Assembly (NCBI RefSeq): GCF_026914265.1
Contig: NC_069128.1
Span: 30,742,460-30,806,459, forward strand
Reading direction: 5' to 3'
Source: Mya arenaria
Lineage: Eukaryota; Mollusca; Bivalvia; Myida; Myidae
DNA: 64,000 bases
Positions 21,241 through 34,335 of this stretch are shown here, piece by piece. The notes under the pieces were generated by a model, which saw nothing but the letters and a program-made list of their open reading frames with translations, did not search any database and had not been told where the DNA came from. Each line of letters opens with the position of its first letter. The stretch's first letter is position 1. Both the position numbers and the translations under genes were made by a program.

Positions 21241-22545
21241 AGTTTTTGACTGGGCAAATACAGACACCCACTCTGAAATCATGCAGGGAACTTGTTAGGC
21301 CGGAAAAATGTTTCTTCGATTATCATAAACAAAAAAATCAAAAAAAAAAAATCAATTATGCCTTTTGCTTAATGTATATTTAACTCTTCTGTTTTTTTTT
21401 TATATTACTCTTTACTGAAGCTGATTTATATTGAACAAAAATAGGTATGTTTAAAAAGAAGAGCTGTCATAGGCTAGCATGGTCGATTTTACGCTGTTCA
21501 CGTTGCGGATGAATTACAACGCCAGTTCACGTTGCGGATGAATTACAACACCAGTTCACGTTGCGGATGAATTACAACACCAGTTCACGTTGCGGATGAA
21601 TTACAACGCCATTCACGTTGCGTATATTGCACGCTAGTTATTAAACATTGAACTAGCCAGTAAGGTACAAAAATAATTTCTATACCTCGGGTTGTTGGTG
21701 CAGTGCCTATAACTAAATAAGCATGTCCTCTAAAAACGATTGCATTGGTTGGCTATACATATATTAAGTTGCATTTTAGCAAGACGAAAGACCGAAAAGC
21801 AAAAACTACATCGTTGAGTCGCCAAGCAAGAACGAAATCGATAAAACAAACATTATACTTTCATAAAAAATATTAACCTGACTATAGGCCGTATTCAGAA
21901 CATCCACTCTCACTCACACTCCAACCACATTCCCGTAAGGGACACTCAAGTGATCACTTGAGTGGAATAGGGGGAGTGACCCTCAAGTGATCTGTTCGTA
22001 TTCACACGCCTCGCTAACACTCCACTTCATCAAGTGACCAATACAGTATATATACATGTATGTTTACATGATCATATCGGATTTTCTGTTTGACTATGGT
22101 GGTGTTTACATTATACATTGTAAACATATGTTTATTTGAGATTTCAGTACCATATTGTTAGATATGGCGACAAACAAATAACAATAATTGTTATTCTGAA
22201 ACTGAAATTCACATTTAAAAACAATTGATAAATAGAAATAAACGTTTTGGATTGTAAATAACTGTTGCAAAATGCGATTAAATGCGTGTTTTGTTGTTGT
22301 TGTTGTTGTTGTTTTAATTATGTAGCCGTTTTCCATTGTATTACGTAATTTAAATATGCATTCATATATAATCTTGCTTCTGTATTCTGCATAAAGCGGT
22401 CTTGGGCATTTGAAAATGAAATATGAAAGTTGAAAACACTGAATAAAAAATAGCAGATGGATAGAATTAGCGAATGAATCTACTTCGTATGGGGAAAGTA
22501 CACCTCGGAGTGAAAAACAACTCAAGAAATATAGGGGAAAATGGA
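21241..22545. other. intergenic stretch with small repeats
   Basis: It contains a 29-bp tandem repeat (21,496-21,625), a dispersed-repeat fragment (about 21,785-21,840, as at 11,630), a palindrome (21,943-21,964) and (GTT)n (about 22,285-22,313). No gene is recognised. Confidence 0.5.
21496..21625. repeat. 29-bp tandem repeat, 4-5 copies
   Basis: The unit GTTCACGTTGCGGATGAATT plus ACAACACCA is repeated almost identically, the last copy partial. Confidence 0.9.
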
Positions 22546-22568
22546 TGAAGATGACGATAATAATAATA

Positions 22569-22632
<64 letters not shown>
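22546..22632. repeat. (AAT)n microsatellite
   Basis: About 25 AAT triplets with a few interruptions. The Asn-, Ile- and Tyr-rich frames here come from the repeat. Confidence 0.95.
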
Positions 22633-22689
22633 TAATCCAACTGAACGTAGGCTTCAAAATACATATCACTTCCTTGACCACGCTCTGAA

Positions 22690-23250
22690 ATGGCCAAGCG
22701 TCGTAAAGTTAGTGGCCTGGCGGCCTAGCTGCCTCATGTGACTAGTGGCCTTAAATTGTTTCCTATTCCAAAGCATTTTATATGCGTTCTTTTCTTAAAC
22801 AATGATAAATTAAATGTTTCTATTCATAAATCAACATCCTTTAGCGAATATCAGCATTTCCCCTTTTTCTGGGCTGCTGGATTGAGTTTTAATGATATTT
22901 AGGCCGCTAGTTCACCAGGCCTATAACTTCACGCCGCTAAGCCGCTGGACTGCTTGATCGACTTTTTGAAGAAAACAATCTCTCCAGCGTGATGATTATT
23001 ATTTTAGCATTGTTTTAGAAGAAAACTCATATAAAAATGCTTTGAAATAGAAAACAAATTAAGGCCGCTATGCTAATGTTCTAAAAATAAACATTGATTT
23101 ATCATATTTCCCAATTAAACGCATGAACAATAACCTTGAAATAGATAAGAAATTTAGGCCACTAGTCCGCCAACTACTCACGCTCAAGGCCGCTAACTTC
23201 ATGCCGCTAGGCTGCTAATTTCGCGTACATTTAGCCGCCTGTCCTGTATG
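22690..23250. repeat. degenerate GGCCGCTA-rich repeat region
   Basis: The words GGCCGCTA, GCCGCTAA, GCGGCCTA and GGCCACTAG recur at 22,710-22,740, 22,900-22,950, 23,062, 23,155 and 23,190-23,245 in otherwise AT-rich DNA. There is no ORF. It may be an old tandem or inverted element. Confidence 0.4.
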
Positions 23251-23726
23251 AAAAAAAACGTCTATAAAAAGATAACCGTAATCTCATGATACTGGGCCTG
23301 CTATGAGATTTATCATTGACACAAATTTGATGTATCACTGTTTCAAATAGTGAAATTATCAATTTGACTTTTTTCGATGTTTTAAACTATTATCCCATTT
23401 TCACGTCAAAATCAAACGTCAGCGCGCACAGGACTGGGACACATTTTCAACGACTTTCTTTGTCGAAATGACGTTCGTATACAATTTGACGTTCTTTTCT
23501 GAAATGACCAGCAAATAAATGGCATTTTATGTCCTTTTTTATGCATACATTTTTTCATTTAAGTTTAGAATCGCAATTTATTGCATCACGTGAAGACCAA
23601 AAGTAAATAATTCATTCGTGACCTTCCATGCCCACTCAGTTAAACATATTGTGATCATACACCTTAACACAATAATTATCCTCTAAAAATTGAGTAATCA
23701 CAGAATATGGGTTTATTCATTTGCAA

Positions 23727-23860
23727 AACTTCGGGTAGAACTGTATGTAAAGGACCCATTTCTAACTTCTGATGGAAAGCATTCCCGCTTGGCTCGAATT
23801 TCTTGGGGTTCGAGGTATTTTGGCCGGAACCTTGGAGTTCGAGCCATCGGGGTTCTACTG
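23727..23860. mobile_element. decayed pogo-like MITE (duplicon 2)
   Basis: The right terminus GTTCGAGCCATCGGGGTTCT-ACTG and interior GCATTCCCGCTTGGCTCGAA match 14,434-14,607. The left terminus is degraded. Confidence 0.7.
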
Positions 23861-24787
23861 TTTTTGTTTGAATTCCACTTGTTAAGAGATAATTATTAGA
23901 CTCAATAAATAACAAATTACTTTGTAAATCACCCAAATCCTTATGAGTTTGAATATCTCATGAACAATAAACAAAACTGAAACCTTCCCTAAATTTCAGT
24001 CATTATAAATAAATCGGTCTCCCTTCGCTTTAATGAAATGTAACATGATTTATGTAATAAGGTTTTCACACTGAAACCATTCCTTTATGTGTGGATTTCT
24101 GCTTGTTTGTGTATTCCATGTCACATACTCTTATACAGAGCCGTGATTTGGAATGCAAAAAAAAACTTAGAAACTAATGCCATGATAATAAAAACTGACT
24201 GAGAGTACATCAACTAAATTTGTTCAAGAATATACTGAACATTCTTTTCTTTTATAAAATGAAATAGAAGTTGCCATTGCTATTTTGATAACTTGTACGA
24301 CGCATGGTCAAACTGGATAACGTGGAATGAATCGTTTCATAATGCTAGTAGACAAACACCCGACGGGGATACAAAAGCAAACAAATGACCTTAGTAAAGA
24401 ATGGAAACTCTGAAATGTTTGGCATGTAGTGCACCCATAAAAGCATGTTTACTGGAAACTTAAAGCTGGTTTCTTAATTCAAGCCGCCAGCATCAACAAC
24501 AACGAATTGGGTAAAACTATTGTTTTTTTTCTCTTTGGTTTGGTTAAAGTAAGACACGCTGTTTATTGATCGGTCAATAGTTTTTCAATTATTACTGTTG
24601 CCCAATCAAATTGCTTATACGTACAAATGAGCCAAAAGATAACCAGCAGCCAGTTGGTCTTATTCTTTGGTTTGGTCAAGTTAGCTGAAACGTTTATTGA
24701 TCGGTCAATATTTATCCAAAAAATGATATTAACCAGTCAAATCATGTGAGTGTGCAAACAAACAAAAATATAACTTGTGGACAACAT

Positions 24788-27745
24788 AATCAAGATTTAT
24801 ACAATTAGCTGCTAATGGCTGTGGATAACTTATCCAGTTTTATACATTTGACTGCTGATAGCTGTGGATAACTTATCCAGTTTTATACATTTGGCTGCTG
24901 ATAGCTGTGGATAACTGATCCAATTTAATACAATTGGCTGCTGATGGCTGTGGATAACTTATCTTGTTTAATAAAGTTGGCTTCTGATGGCTGTGGATAA
25001 CTTATCCAATTTTATACAATTGGCTGCTGATGACTGTGGATAACTTATCCAGTTTTATACAATTGGCTGCTGATGGCTGTGGATAACTTATCTAATTTAA
25101 TACAATTGGCTGCTGATGGCTGTGAATAACATATCCAGTATTATACAATTGGCTTCTGATCACTGTGGATAACTTATCCAGTTTTATACAATTGACTGTT
25201 GATGGCTGTGGATAACTTATCAAATTTAAAACAATTGGCTGCTGATGGCTGTGGATAACTTATCTTGTTTAATACAGTTGGCTGCTGATGACTGTGGATA
25301 ACATATCCAGTTTTAAACAATTGACTGCTGATGACTGTGGATAACTTATCCAGTTTTATACAATTGACTGCTGATGGCTGTGGATAACATATCCAGTATT
25401 ATACAATTGACTGCTGATGGCTGTGTATAACATATCCAGTATTATACAATTGACTGCTGATGGATGTGGATAATATATCTAGTTTTATACAATTGACTGC
25501 TGATGGCTGTGGATAACATATCCAGTTTTATACAATTGACTGCTGATGACTGTGGATAACATATCCAGTATTATACAATTGACTGCTGATGGCTGTGGAT
25601 AACATATCCAGTAATATACAATTGACTGCTGATGGCTGTGGATAATATATCCAGTTATATACAATTGACTGCTGATGGCTGTGGATAACATATCAAGTTT
25701 TATACAATTGGCTCTTGATGGCTGTGGATGGCTTATCCAGTTTTATACATTTGGCTGCTGATAGCTGTGGATAACTTATACAGTTTTATATATTTGGCTG
25801 CTGATGGCTGTGGATAACATATCCAGTTTTATACAATTGGCTGCTGATGGATGTGGATAACTTATCTTGTTTTATACATTTTGTTGCTGATGGCTGTGGA
25901 TAACTTATCTTGTTTAATACAGTTGGCTGCTGATGGCTGTGGATAACTTATCCAGTTTTATACAATTGGCTGCTGATGACTGTGGATATCTTATCCAGTT
26001 TTATACTATTGGCTGCTGATGGCTGTGGATAACTTATCCAATTGAATACAATTGGCTGCTGATGGCTGTGGATAACATATACAGTATTATACAATTGGCT
26101 GCTGATGACTGTGGATAACTTATCCAGTTTTATACAATTGGGTGCTGGTGACTGTGGATAACTTATCCAGTTTTATACTATTGGCTGCTGATGGTTGTGA
26201 ATAACTTAACCAATTTAATACAATTGACTGCTGATGGCTGTGGATAACATATACAGTATTATACAATTGGCTGCTGATGACTGTGGATAACATATCCAGT
26301 TTTATACAATTGACTGCTGATGGCTGTGGATATATTATCCAATTTAATACAATCGGCGGCTGAAGGCTGTGGATAACTTATCTTGTTTAATACAGTCGGC
26401 TGCTGATGACTGTGGATAACTTATCCAGTTTCATACAATTGGATGCTGATGGCTGTGGATAACATATCCAGTTTTATACAATTGACTGCTGATGTCTGTG
26501 GATAACATATCCAGTTTTATACAATTGGCTGCTGATGGCTGTGGATAACTTATCCAATTTAATACAATTGGCTGCTGATGGCTGTGGATAACTTATCTTG
26601 TTTAATACAGTTGGCTGCTGATGACTGTGGATAACATATCCAGTTTTATACAATTGACTGCTGATGGCTCTGGATAACATATCCAGTTTTATACAATTGG
26701 CTGCTGATGGCTGTGGATAACATATCCAGTATTATACAATTGACTGCTGATGGCTGTGGATAACATATCCAGTATTATATAATTGACTGCTGATGGCTGT
26801 GGATAATATATCCAGTTTAATACAATTGACTGCTGATGGCTGTGGATAACATATCCAGTTTAATACAATTGGCTGCTGGTGGATGTGGATAACTTATCCA
26901 GTTTTATACATTTGGCTGCTGATAGCTGTGGATAACTTATCCAGTTTTATACATTTGGCTGCTGATAGCTGTGGATAACATATCCAGTTTTATGCAATTG
27001 GCAGCTGATGGATGTGGATAACTTATCCAGTTTTATACATTTGGCTGCTGATAGCTGTGGATAACTTATCCAGTTTTATACATTTGGCTGCTGATGGCTA
27101 TGGATAACTTATCCAATTTAATACAATTGGCTGCTGATGGCTGTGGAAAACTTATCTTGTTTAATACAATTGGCTGCTGATGGCTGTGGATAACATATCC
27201 AGTTTTATACATTTGGCTGCTGATGACTGTGGATAACATATCCAGTTTTATACAATTGACTGCTTATGACTGTGGATAACATATCCAGTTTAAAACAATT
27301 GACTGCTGATGACTCTGGATAACTTATCCAGTTTTATGCAATATGCTGCTGATGGCTGTGGATAACTTATCCAGTTTTATACATTTGGCTGCTGATAGCT
27401 GAGTATAACTTATCCCGTTTTATATAATTGATTGCTGATGACTGTGGATAACATATCCAGTTTTATACAATTGACTGCTGATGACTGTAGATAACATATC
27501 CAGTTTTATACAATTGACTGCTGATGACTGTGGATAACTTATCCAGTTTCATACAATTGGATGCTGATGGCTGTGGATAACATATCCAGTTTTATACAAT
27601 TGACTGCTGATGACTGTGGATAAGTTATCCAGTTTCATACAATTGGATGCTGATGGCTGTGGATAACTTATCCAGTTTTATACAATTGACTGCTGATGTC
27701 TGTGGATAACTTATCCAGTTTTATACATTTGGCTGGTGATGACTG
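24788..27745. repeat. 43-bp satellite, array 2 (about 69 units)
   Basis: Same monomer and orientation as array 1, but with mixed variants: aacTTatcc / aacATatcc, CCAGT / CCAATTTAATA / CTTGTTTAATACAG. A variant block (...CCAATTTAATACAATTGG..., then ...CTTGTTTAATACAGTTGG...) recurs at about 24,917, 25,216, 26,340 and 26,555. This indicates multi-unit (higher-order) amplification. Confidence 0.95.
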
Positions 27746-28384
27746 TAGCAGTAGTAGTAGTAGTAGTAGTATGTGGGCTATGTGTATTCTTGACAAAATA
27801 TTTGTTCAACAAAATCCCTTGATTTGATAAGCGTCCCGGAGGTTTGTTTAAGGGTATCTAAACTAAGTAAACCAGCTCTTAAATAATGAAGTGCCAATTT
27901 TTTTGTACTGTCAATTTAGATAAATTAAACGTCAGTGTGCATAATTTGTAAAATGGTAATGTTTTTACAACGTATGAAAAATGCTCCTCCTAAGATAACC
28001 TTAATCTCATGATACTGGGCCAGCTATGCGATTTTTATCAGTGACACAAAATTGATATATCACTGTTTCAAACAGCAAAATTATCAATTTGATCATTTGG
28101 AGTTGTTTTTTAAATTTTTATCCCATTTTCACATCCAAATCAATTGTCAGCAGCATAGGACTGGTACACAATTGTAACGACTTTCTTTGTCGAAATGACG
28201 TTCCGTTCGTATACAATTTGACGTTCTTTTCTCGTGAACACCAAAAGGAAATAATTAAATCTTGACTTTTCTTGCTCACTCGGTTAAACATATTGTGATC
28301 GTACACCTTAACAAACACTTATCCTCTATGTCACAATTGAGCACCCACAGAGTATGGGTATATTCAATTGCAAAACATCCGCAA

Positions 28385-28518
28385 AAACTGGATGTAAAGG
28401 ACCCATTTCTATCTACTGTCTGTACTGATGGAAAGCATTCCCGCTTGGCTCAAATTTCCTGGGGCTTGAGTTTTTTTTCGCCGGATCCTTGGAGTTTGAG
28501 CCATCGGGGTTGTACTGT
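28385..28518. mobile_element. decayed pogo-like MITE (duplicon 3)
   Basis: GGAAAGCATTCCCGCTTGGC and the terminus GAGCCATCGGGGTTGTACTG match the 14,434-14,607 element. The left end is lost. Confidence 0.65.
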
Positions 28519-28575
28519 GTTTGTTTGAATTCCACTTGTTAAGTTATTATTATTAGACTAAATAAATAACAATTA

Positions 28576-29189
28576 CTTCAAGTGGGGCTGTTAAGGGCAA
28601 ATTTTAGTAGAATCGTGCACTTTGGGTTAAACGTATGAAACTTGGCACATTTATAAAACATACCCTACTGATAATATTTAGATAAGAACCCAAGTCTGCA
28701 GCGCCCCCTAGTGACCGTGGTGGCCATATTCCAAAATGGCTGCCGAAATGGCCAAAAAACAAACAAACATCAAAGGCTTTTATCTTTGTTACTATATGTT
28801 ATAGACTCATGCTCTTGGTGTCTAAATATACAGATTTTAGGCCAAGAAAGCCGTTGGGCACATAAATAATTTGATAAACAAAGTATTTCCTTTTTAATAA
28901 TCATTTATATCATTTAAATTGGCAATTTTATACAACCAGTGTATCATTGTCGGTAATAAAAATGGAAGCGAATGTTCGAATTGTGCCAACCAATTAACCC
29001 ACATATGTATAATATGTTATAACAGTTAAAGCATTTGTATTACCACAGCAAAAAGCAGTTTTGAATTAATACTATACATGTCAAATACGAGTGCCATTGC
29101 ACGTTAGAGTATAAAACATGAATACTAAAGGTTTTCATACTAGCGGTATTCGTCGCTTATTGTACGTCTAACATGAGAATCACGAATAA
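28576..29189. other. left part of non-homologous block in duplicon 3
   Basis: No ORF is seen. A GC-richer stretch near 28,700 (CAGCGCCCCCTAGTGACC, CAAAATGGCTGCCG) resembles material that often accompanies mobile elements, but it is not assigned. Confidence 0.3.
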
Positions 29190-31000
29190 AGGTTCATATT
29201 ACTATCAAATCTACCATTCATAGTCACTCTTGGTACCAGTTGCCTTCACAAGGACAAATGGCCCTGCACTGATGGCTAGCCTTGCTGCATTTGCACAAAC
29301 CCCTGCATGCATTGCAACAATTTCAGTGTATCAGTACATTACATATGTCTTCTGCCTGATCAATGGTTGTCCATTTCTGTGTCAATGAACCATCACTTTG
29401 GTACCATTCCCATTTTGCAGCACTTGTTATATGGGTAATGTTTGTAATGATTGACCCAGACATGCCCTGCTAGATTGATGTGTAAAATGATGATGCCTTG
29501 CTTTAATAACCTCAGTCTGTTGACATGTTTTATCGTACAAGAGAACAATATATTTCTTTAGAATTCAATTGTACTGACAGGTAAATTTGGAGGGGCAACA
29601 GGGAGCAACCATAATGTATCATCCTGAAATACATTCCACGTTTCCATGCTGTCTTCCTCCCGTTGCCTACAATGACGGACGTTGCGTCACTTCCCGTGAA
29701 CGCAAGCATAAGGTCAATGCTGGTTCTTGAGGTATGCTTACCGTAGAATGTGCCCCAATTAACCTATAGTTCCCCCTACACCAAATAATATCAAGATTGC
29801 ATGTGCCATGCTTTGCTTGCTAGTTTTGACTGAACGTACACGACTACATCAGAGTCGCATGTCCTAATCATGACCAGAGTTATGTACCACTCTGGTGCGC
29901 CATTGCGTGCATTGTTTTAATCTGCAAATCTGCAATAAATATCAACTCCTTGGTGCTGTAAGCAGTTTGACCCCGTATGTGCTGAAGACTTGTATTTTAT
30001 GTAGAAGGTCTCTGCCTAAAGCCTCTTCTGTCAACAACAGGTGAAGCAAGTATGTCTTGCTTTCACTAACAAAAATAAAACTTTGTTACCTGGCATACTT
30101 AAGCTCCACTCTGCTCCTTACTCAATTTGGTGTAAACATACAGCATGATATCAATCATATCGGCATGTTCCAGCTGTTGTTTAATGTATGTCATGAATAC
30201 TGTTCTAGAATAGTCATCAACTGTTTGGGAGTTTCTTGGAGGCAGAATTTTAACTATTACTGCGCCACCCAGTATTTTTGCAGTTCCTTATGGGTTTGCG
30301 TCTACTGGTCACGCCAAAGCTGTTAGTTCTACAAGTAAATCTCCCTAAAATTCAGTAAAGTACTCTCCCGCTAGGATAGCGTCTTTGTATTTGTCGTAGG
30401 CATCATGTTGCAGGAATCAGTCAACAGTCCGCAACTGCTATCTGTTAGGCATGCCTTGTCCTGGTTAAATCTGTGGCTACAATGGGAAGTGATCGACTCC
30501 ACTTGCTGCAATCCCGGCATAAAAGATGGCAGTTGCCTAACCACTTACATCAAGTCAGTCGCCAATGACATTGCATGCTGTCATCTCAATGTGTATCAAC
30601 CATGATAAGATATTCATCTTCTTCATGTGTTGCACTGTATTGATTGTATTGCAAACAGTGGTTGATCAATTACTAGCACTGGATTTTGTCCAGTGTTGAG
30701 GTATTACGTTGCAGCCTTAACTACATTCATCGAGTGTTTTACTATGGTATCCGAATGTGCTAATTCAAGGAACAGGGACATCAAAGCCTCAATCGTTCTA
30801 AGAGCTGTTTTAATCTGTTGAATGGAAGCATAGTATGCAGACCATGAGACAAAATTTCCTTTGTCAGCTCCTGTTACTGAGCAGTCCCCGTAATTTTTCC
30901 AACCAGTCATTGGCCTTTAATGGTGCAACTGTTGCAATAAGAGAATCTGGCTTGACTAGTCCTTTTAAGTAAGTAACAACAGGATCTGGTCTGATCATGA
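29190..31000 (-). pseudogene. degenerate copy of a metazoan orphan repetitive gene (mobile-element type)
   Basis: Read in shifting minus-strand frames, fragments follow the order of a large repetitive protein family common in cnidarian and molluscan genomes. Fragments seen: YLNTGQNPVLVIDQPLFAIQ (about 30,690), an IHIEMTA-like word, DYSRTVFMTYIKQQLEH (about 30,215), LMLAFTGSDATSVIVGNG then KTAWK (about 29,680), ERYIVLLYDK (about 29,545), WEWYQSDGSLTQKWTTID (about 29,400) and a cysteine tail CNACRGLCKC (about 29,310). The TGxD-TS-GxGK segment recalls FEN1/PIN-type nucleases, by resemblance only. Many stops and frameshifts show it is dead. It sits in the block that interrupts duplicon 3. Confidence 0.6.
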
Positions 31001-31590
31001 GACAGAACTAATTGGATGGCAAACTAAAGATAAGAGTTATGCAACATGATAAAAAAACAGAGATGGCAAAGCTATACGACATGGGCATTTTTTAGAACAC
31101 AAACATGGGAAAATTCAAACACGACCACGAGGGAATGCCGTTGCAGACAATCGTTAAGCAAGAAAGATTACTTGGAGAATAGCATAGATTATACAATTTG
31201 GTATTATTCGTCGGTGATGTTGCCAAAAATGGCCATTTTAAAAGAAATAAATGTTATTTCTGGAACAGAGGTACATCACATATCATTTTTTGGTATTAGT
31301 CTCCGCCAGTCAGCATTAGTCTCCATCAACGGCAGCCAAAATTATACATATGTTTTTATTCTTTCGTTTGGTTGAAGTAAGCCACGCTGATAATTGATTG
31401 GTCAATATGTTTTCAATTATTACTGTTTTCCAATCAAAGTGCAAATTAGCCAATAGAGAACCAGCAGCCAATTGGTTTTATTCCTTGGTCTAGTCATAGC
31501 TAGCCCAAACGTTTAGTGATCGTTCAATATTTATCCAAAACTTAATATTTACCCTACCCAAAAGATAACTTGCGAACAACTTAATCATGT
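31001..31590. other. end of inserted block and conserved spacer
   Basis: A plus-strand ORF at 31,046-31,375 is unrecognised and not supported. From about 31,355 the sequence aligns with 15,220-15,425 and 24,530-24,785. Confidence 0.4.
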
Positions 31591-31805
31591 TTTATACAAT
31601 TGACTGCTGATGGTTGTGGATAACTTATCCAGTTTAATTCAATTGGCTGCTGATGGTTGAGGATAACTTATCCAGTTTTATACAATTGGTTGTTAATGGT
31701 TAAAGACAGCTTATCAAGTTTTATACAATTGGCTGAGGATAACTTATCCAATTTTATAAAATTGACTAAGGATAACCTATCCAGTTTCTGAAATTGGCTG
31801 CTGAT
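31590..31805. repeat. 43-bp satellite, array 3 (about 5 degenerate units)
   Basis: These are diverged and partly shortened monomers (TGGTTGTGGATAACTTATCC, GGCTGAGGATAACTTATCC) at the same place as array 1 in duplicon 1. They look like a contracted or ancestral array. Confidence 0.85.
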
Positions 31806-32130
31806 AGTGGTAGTTATAGTAGCAATAGCAGTAGTAGTAGCAGTAGCAGTAACAATATCAGTATTAGTATCAGTATCAGTAGCAGTAGCAGTAGTAGAAG
31901 TAGTAGTTGTAGGAGTAGTAGTAGAAGTAGTAGTTAATAAACTTGATAACATGACAGAACGATGATGAAAACGCAACAGTACGATACTACGATGATGAAA
32001 CCGCAAAAACACGAAATTACGTCTATCACATTATCATCATCGTACTGTCGTATCATCGCGTTTTCGTTATCGTACTGTCGCGTTATCGTACTGTCATCAT
32101 CGTTCTATCGAGTATCGCGATCAGATCAAC
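31806..32130. repeat. (AGT)n-derived tract and inverted 22-bp minisatellite remnant
   Basis: A mixed AGT/AGC/AGTAAC microsatellite is followed by a few forward units (ACGATGATGAAAACGCAACA) and then inverted units (ATCATCGTACTGTCG). This mirrors 16,302-17,150 on a small scale. Confidence 0.75.
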
Positions 32131-34335
32131 AAATTCACAAGCGATTGCCCTAACGGCATTGCGTATATTTCAGCTGTCTTCACAACCGAGCTATTTAGGA
32201 AATAAGTATAGAGCTAATGGGGAAAATAATATCAACAGCACGCTCTTTTAATGGGTCGGCCTATTTGTGTGATTATTCTAATAAATAGACTAACACTTGT
32301 CGACTTGTAGAAACATGCCTAACTATGGAACTCAAGTATTTTGTTAGTCGAATATATTTATATTTGAAGTCAAAATGAAGCTATTTCCCCCATAAAGCGT
32401 TTAGCAAAGTGTTCAAATATGATCATTCAATCGTGTTACAAGTACTTAGTTTATAGTATTGAGGTTAACCTGGCAGCATTAAGGTTCTTTTTCTTGACAT
32501 ACGTCCTTTTCTTTGTAATGAAATTGCTTTTAGGAAGAGCACTTCTGTTTATATTCGAGAACGTTAATTCTTTGCAAAAAGTCCATGCAATTCTGGATCA
32601 ACCCGAATGTTCTAAATTCCGGTACTGATACAAATATGGCTTATTATTTACATTCGTGCGGTGACGAAAAAGTACTCTATTTAATTTGACTTATTCGAGA
32701 CAGAGATAATGAGGGTGTACCCAATACCCCCCCCCCCCAATCATCCCTTCCACCACCATAAGTTTTGTAATCTGCAAACCGAATAATGCCAACTTTTGTT
32801 CGGTTTTCTGAGATCAATGTACTAACTCAGTGCTCAGTACTCCTCTCTCTTAGTTCTAGCCCCATGAAGTGATTCAAAAGAGTATTTGCTTCTAGGTCAA
32901 TACTGTCACCCAAACTGTTTTACCCCAATTGTTTATCTTTACGTATACAAGTTTATTAACAGGCTTATCACAAATATGTTAAAAAGATGAAACATTGCTC
33001 TCGCATTATATATTATCATAATACACGTTTTAAACACCAACCGCGAGTTGCGATTTGCAATATGATTTTTTTTATCTTTTGAACACGTTAACTTATTTTA
33101 GACACCTAAACCATATTTTGTAGTGTGTATTACTGTTGCCAGCTTTAAGCAGTCCGTCCCTTATCACTTTCGGTGCTTTGATGTAGTTTGTATTGATTAA
33201 AGCCCAATTGCGGGTTGAGATTATCAATGGGAATACATATTTTTCGGACAACTACTTCAACATCTTATTTTGTAAGTGTATTTATATATGATAAACGTAT
33301 TTTCTATGCGTTTATTTGACGATTTCGTTACCATAAATCCAGACCAAAATGACACCGGTTTTAACTGTGGAAACACCATTTACACACAGATAAAATGAAA
33401 ATAAAAGAAAGGAATCCCGACAATCCTAAACTGTTTTGATGCAATGCTGCAAAGAGGTAAGCAGCTATTTGAACTCATTTGTAAAATGTATGAAAAGATG
33501 CACTATTACTCCAAAAGAAGATTTAATATTATTGTTTGAATATACCAGAAAGGCTAAATAAATGTCGAAAACAATGGTTCTTATAACGGATACAGAGTTA
33601 ATTTGAAAGAATTGTGCAGAAAGCACGGTATTCCGACCTTATGACACGATAGTAGATCACTGTAAATATTTTAGCATTCACCAATCATTTAACATTTTTG
33701 GGTTTTACAGCTTTTAAATTCACGGTTACAATCTTGTTATCAGTAATTAATATTTTCCATAAATGCAGTATTTAGAAAGTAGTTGAAAGCTTAATCACTC
33801 AAAGTTTATTTTTGTTATAAATGTGTACGTATTGATTTTGACTAAAAGTGTCACTTCAAGTAAACAATGATAAGTTTTGTAATATTACTTTATTAAAACC
33901 TTTAGTATATACATCGTACATAATTATTGTACCGAATATTATAAATACAATTAATTGAGAAAAGTACATATGCAATAAATGGATTTTAAACCAAATGTCG
34001 GCGATTTGCACACATATTTACATAACGTTATAACAAAGAGTTTAGAATAACAAACACAATATACGAAAACTAAATCTAATACACACAGTTTGCATTTGTA
34101 TAAAGGTTAATGAATGGTGTTTAAATAAAGCAAATTACTGTTATCAAATACACATGAAAAGTATTTTGTACACTGTGCACAGTAAAAACACTGTATCATT
34201 TTCCTAAAACAAAAGCATGATTAACATCTCTGCCTTTCATCAATTCAACCATTCATTTAAATGTGCAACACAAATTCTCTGGTGTGGTTGGTTTTGATGT
34301 TAAATTGTTATGTTCGGCTTAAACTATATATTTTT
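32131..34335. other. conserved duplicon spacer and 3' flank of gene B
   Basis: Aligned with 17,160-19,247. It holds a poly(C) tract near 32,730, one GCGAGTTGCGATTTGCAATA unit (about 33,043), the empty MITE site (33,352) and the AATAAA (minus) at 33,889-33,894. No gene is recognised. Confidence 0.6.
33889..33894 (-). promoter_or_regulatory. conserved polyadenylation-signal hexamer (copy B)
   Basis: AATAAA on minus, at the position equivalent to 18,809-18,814. Confidence 0.45.

Larger units (their letters stand above)
23270..27770. repeat. segmental duplicon, copy 2 (no HSPA12 gene)
   Basis: It is homologous to 12.2-16.3 kb: CATGATACTGGGCC, AAATCAAACGTCAGCGCGCA, the decayed pogo MITE ending 23,860, spacer, satellite and short (AGT)n. 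It stops at the (AGT)n tract at 27,770, and the next duplicon begins straight after. So the minisatellite and HSPA12 half is missing. Confidence 0.75.

Noticed and set aside
22106..22681. 191-residue minus-strand ORF with an Ile run
   Set aside because: It is carried by the (AAT)n microsatellite and AT-rich flank, with no domain.
15425..27745. TTATCCACA on the minus strand of every 43-bp unit matches the bacterial DnaA box consensus
   Set aside because: The sequence is clearly nuclear eukaryotic (introns, SINEs, LINE, MITEs). The match is a by-product of the satellite monomer.
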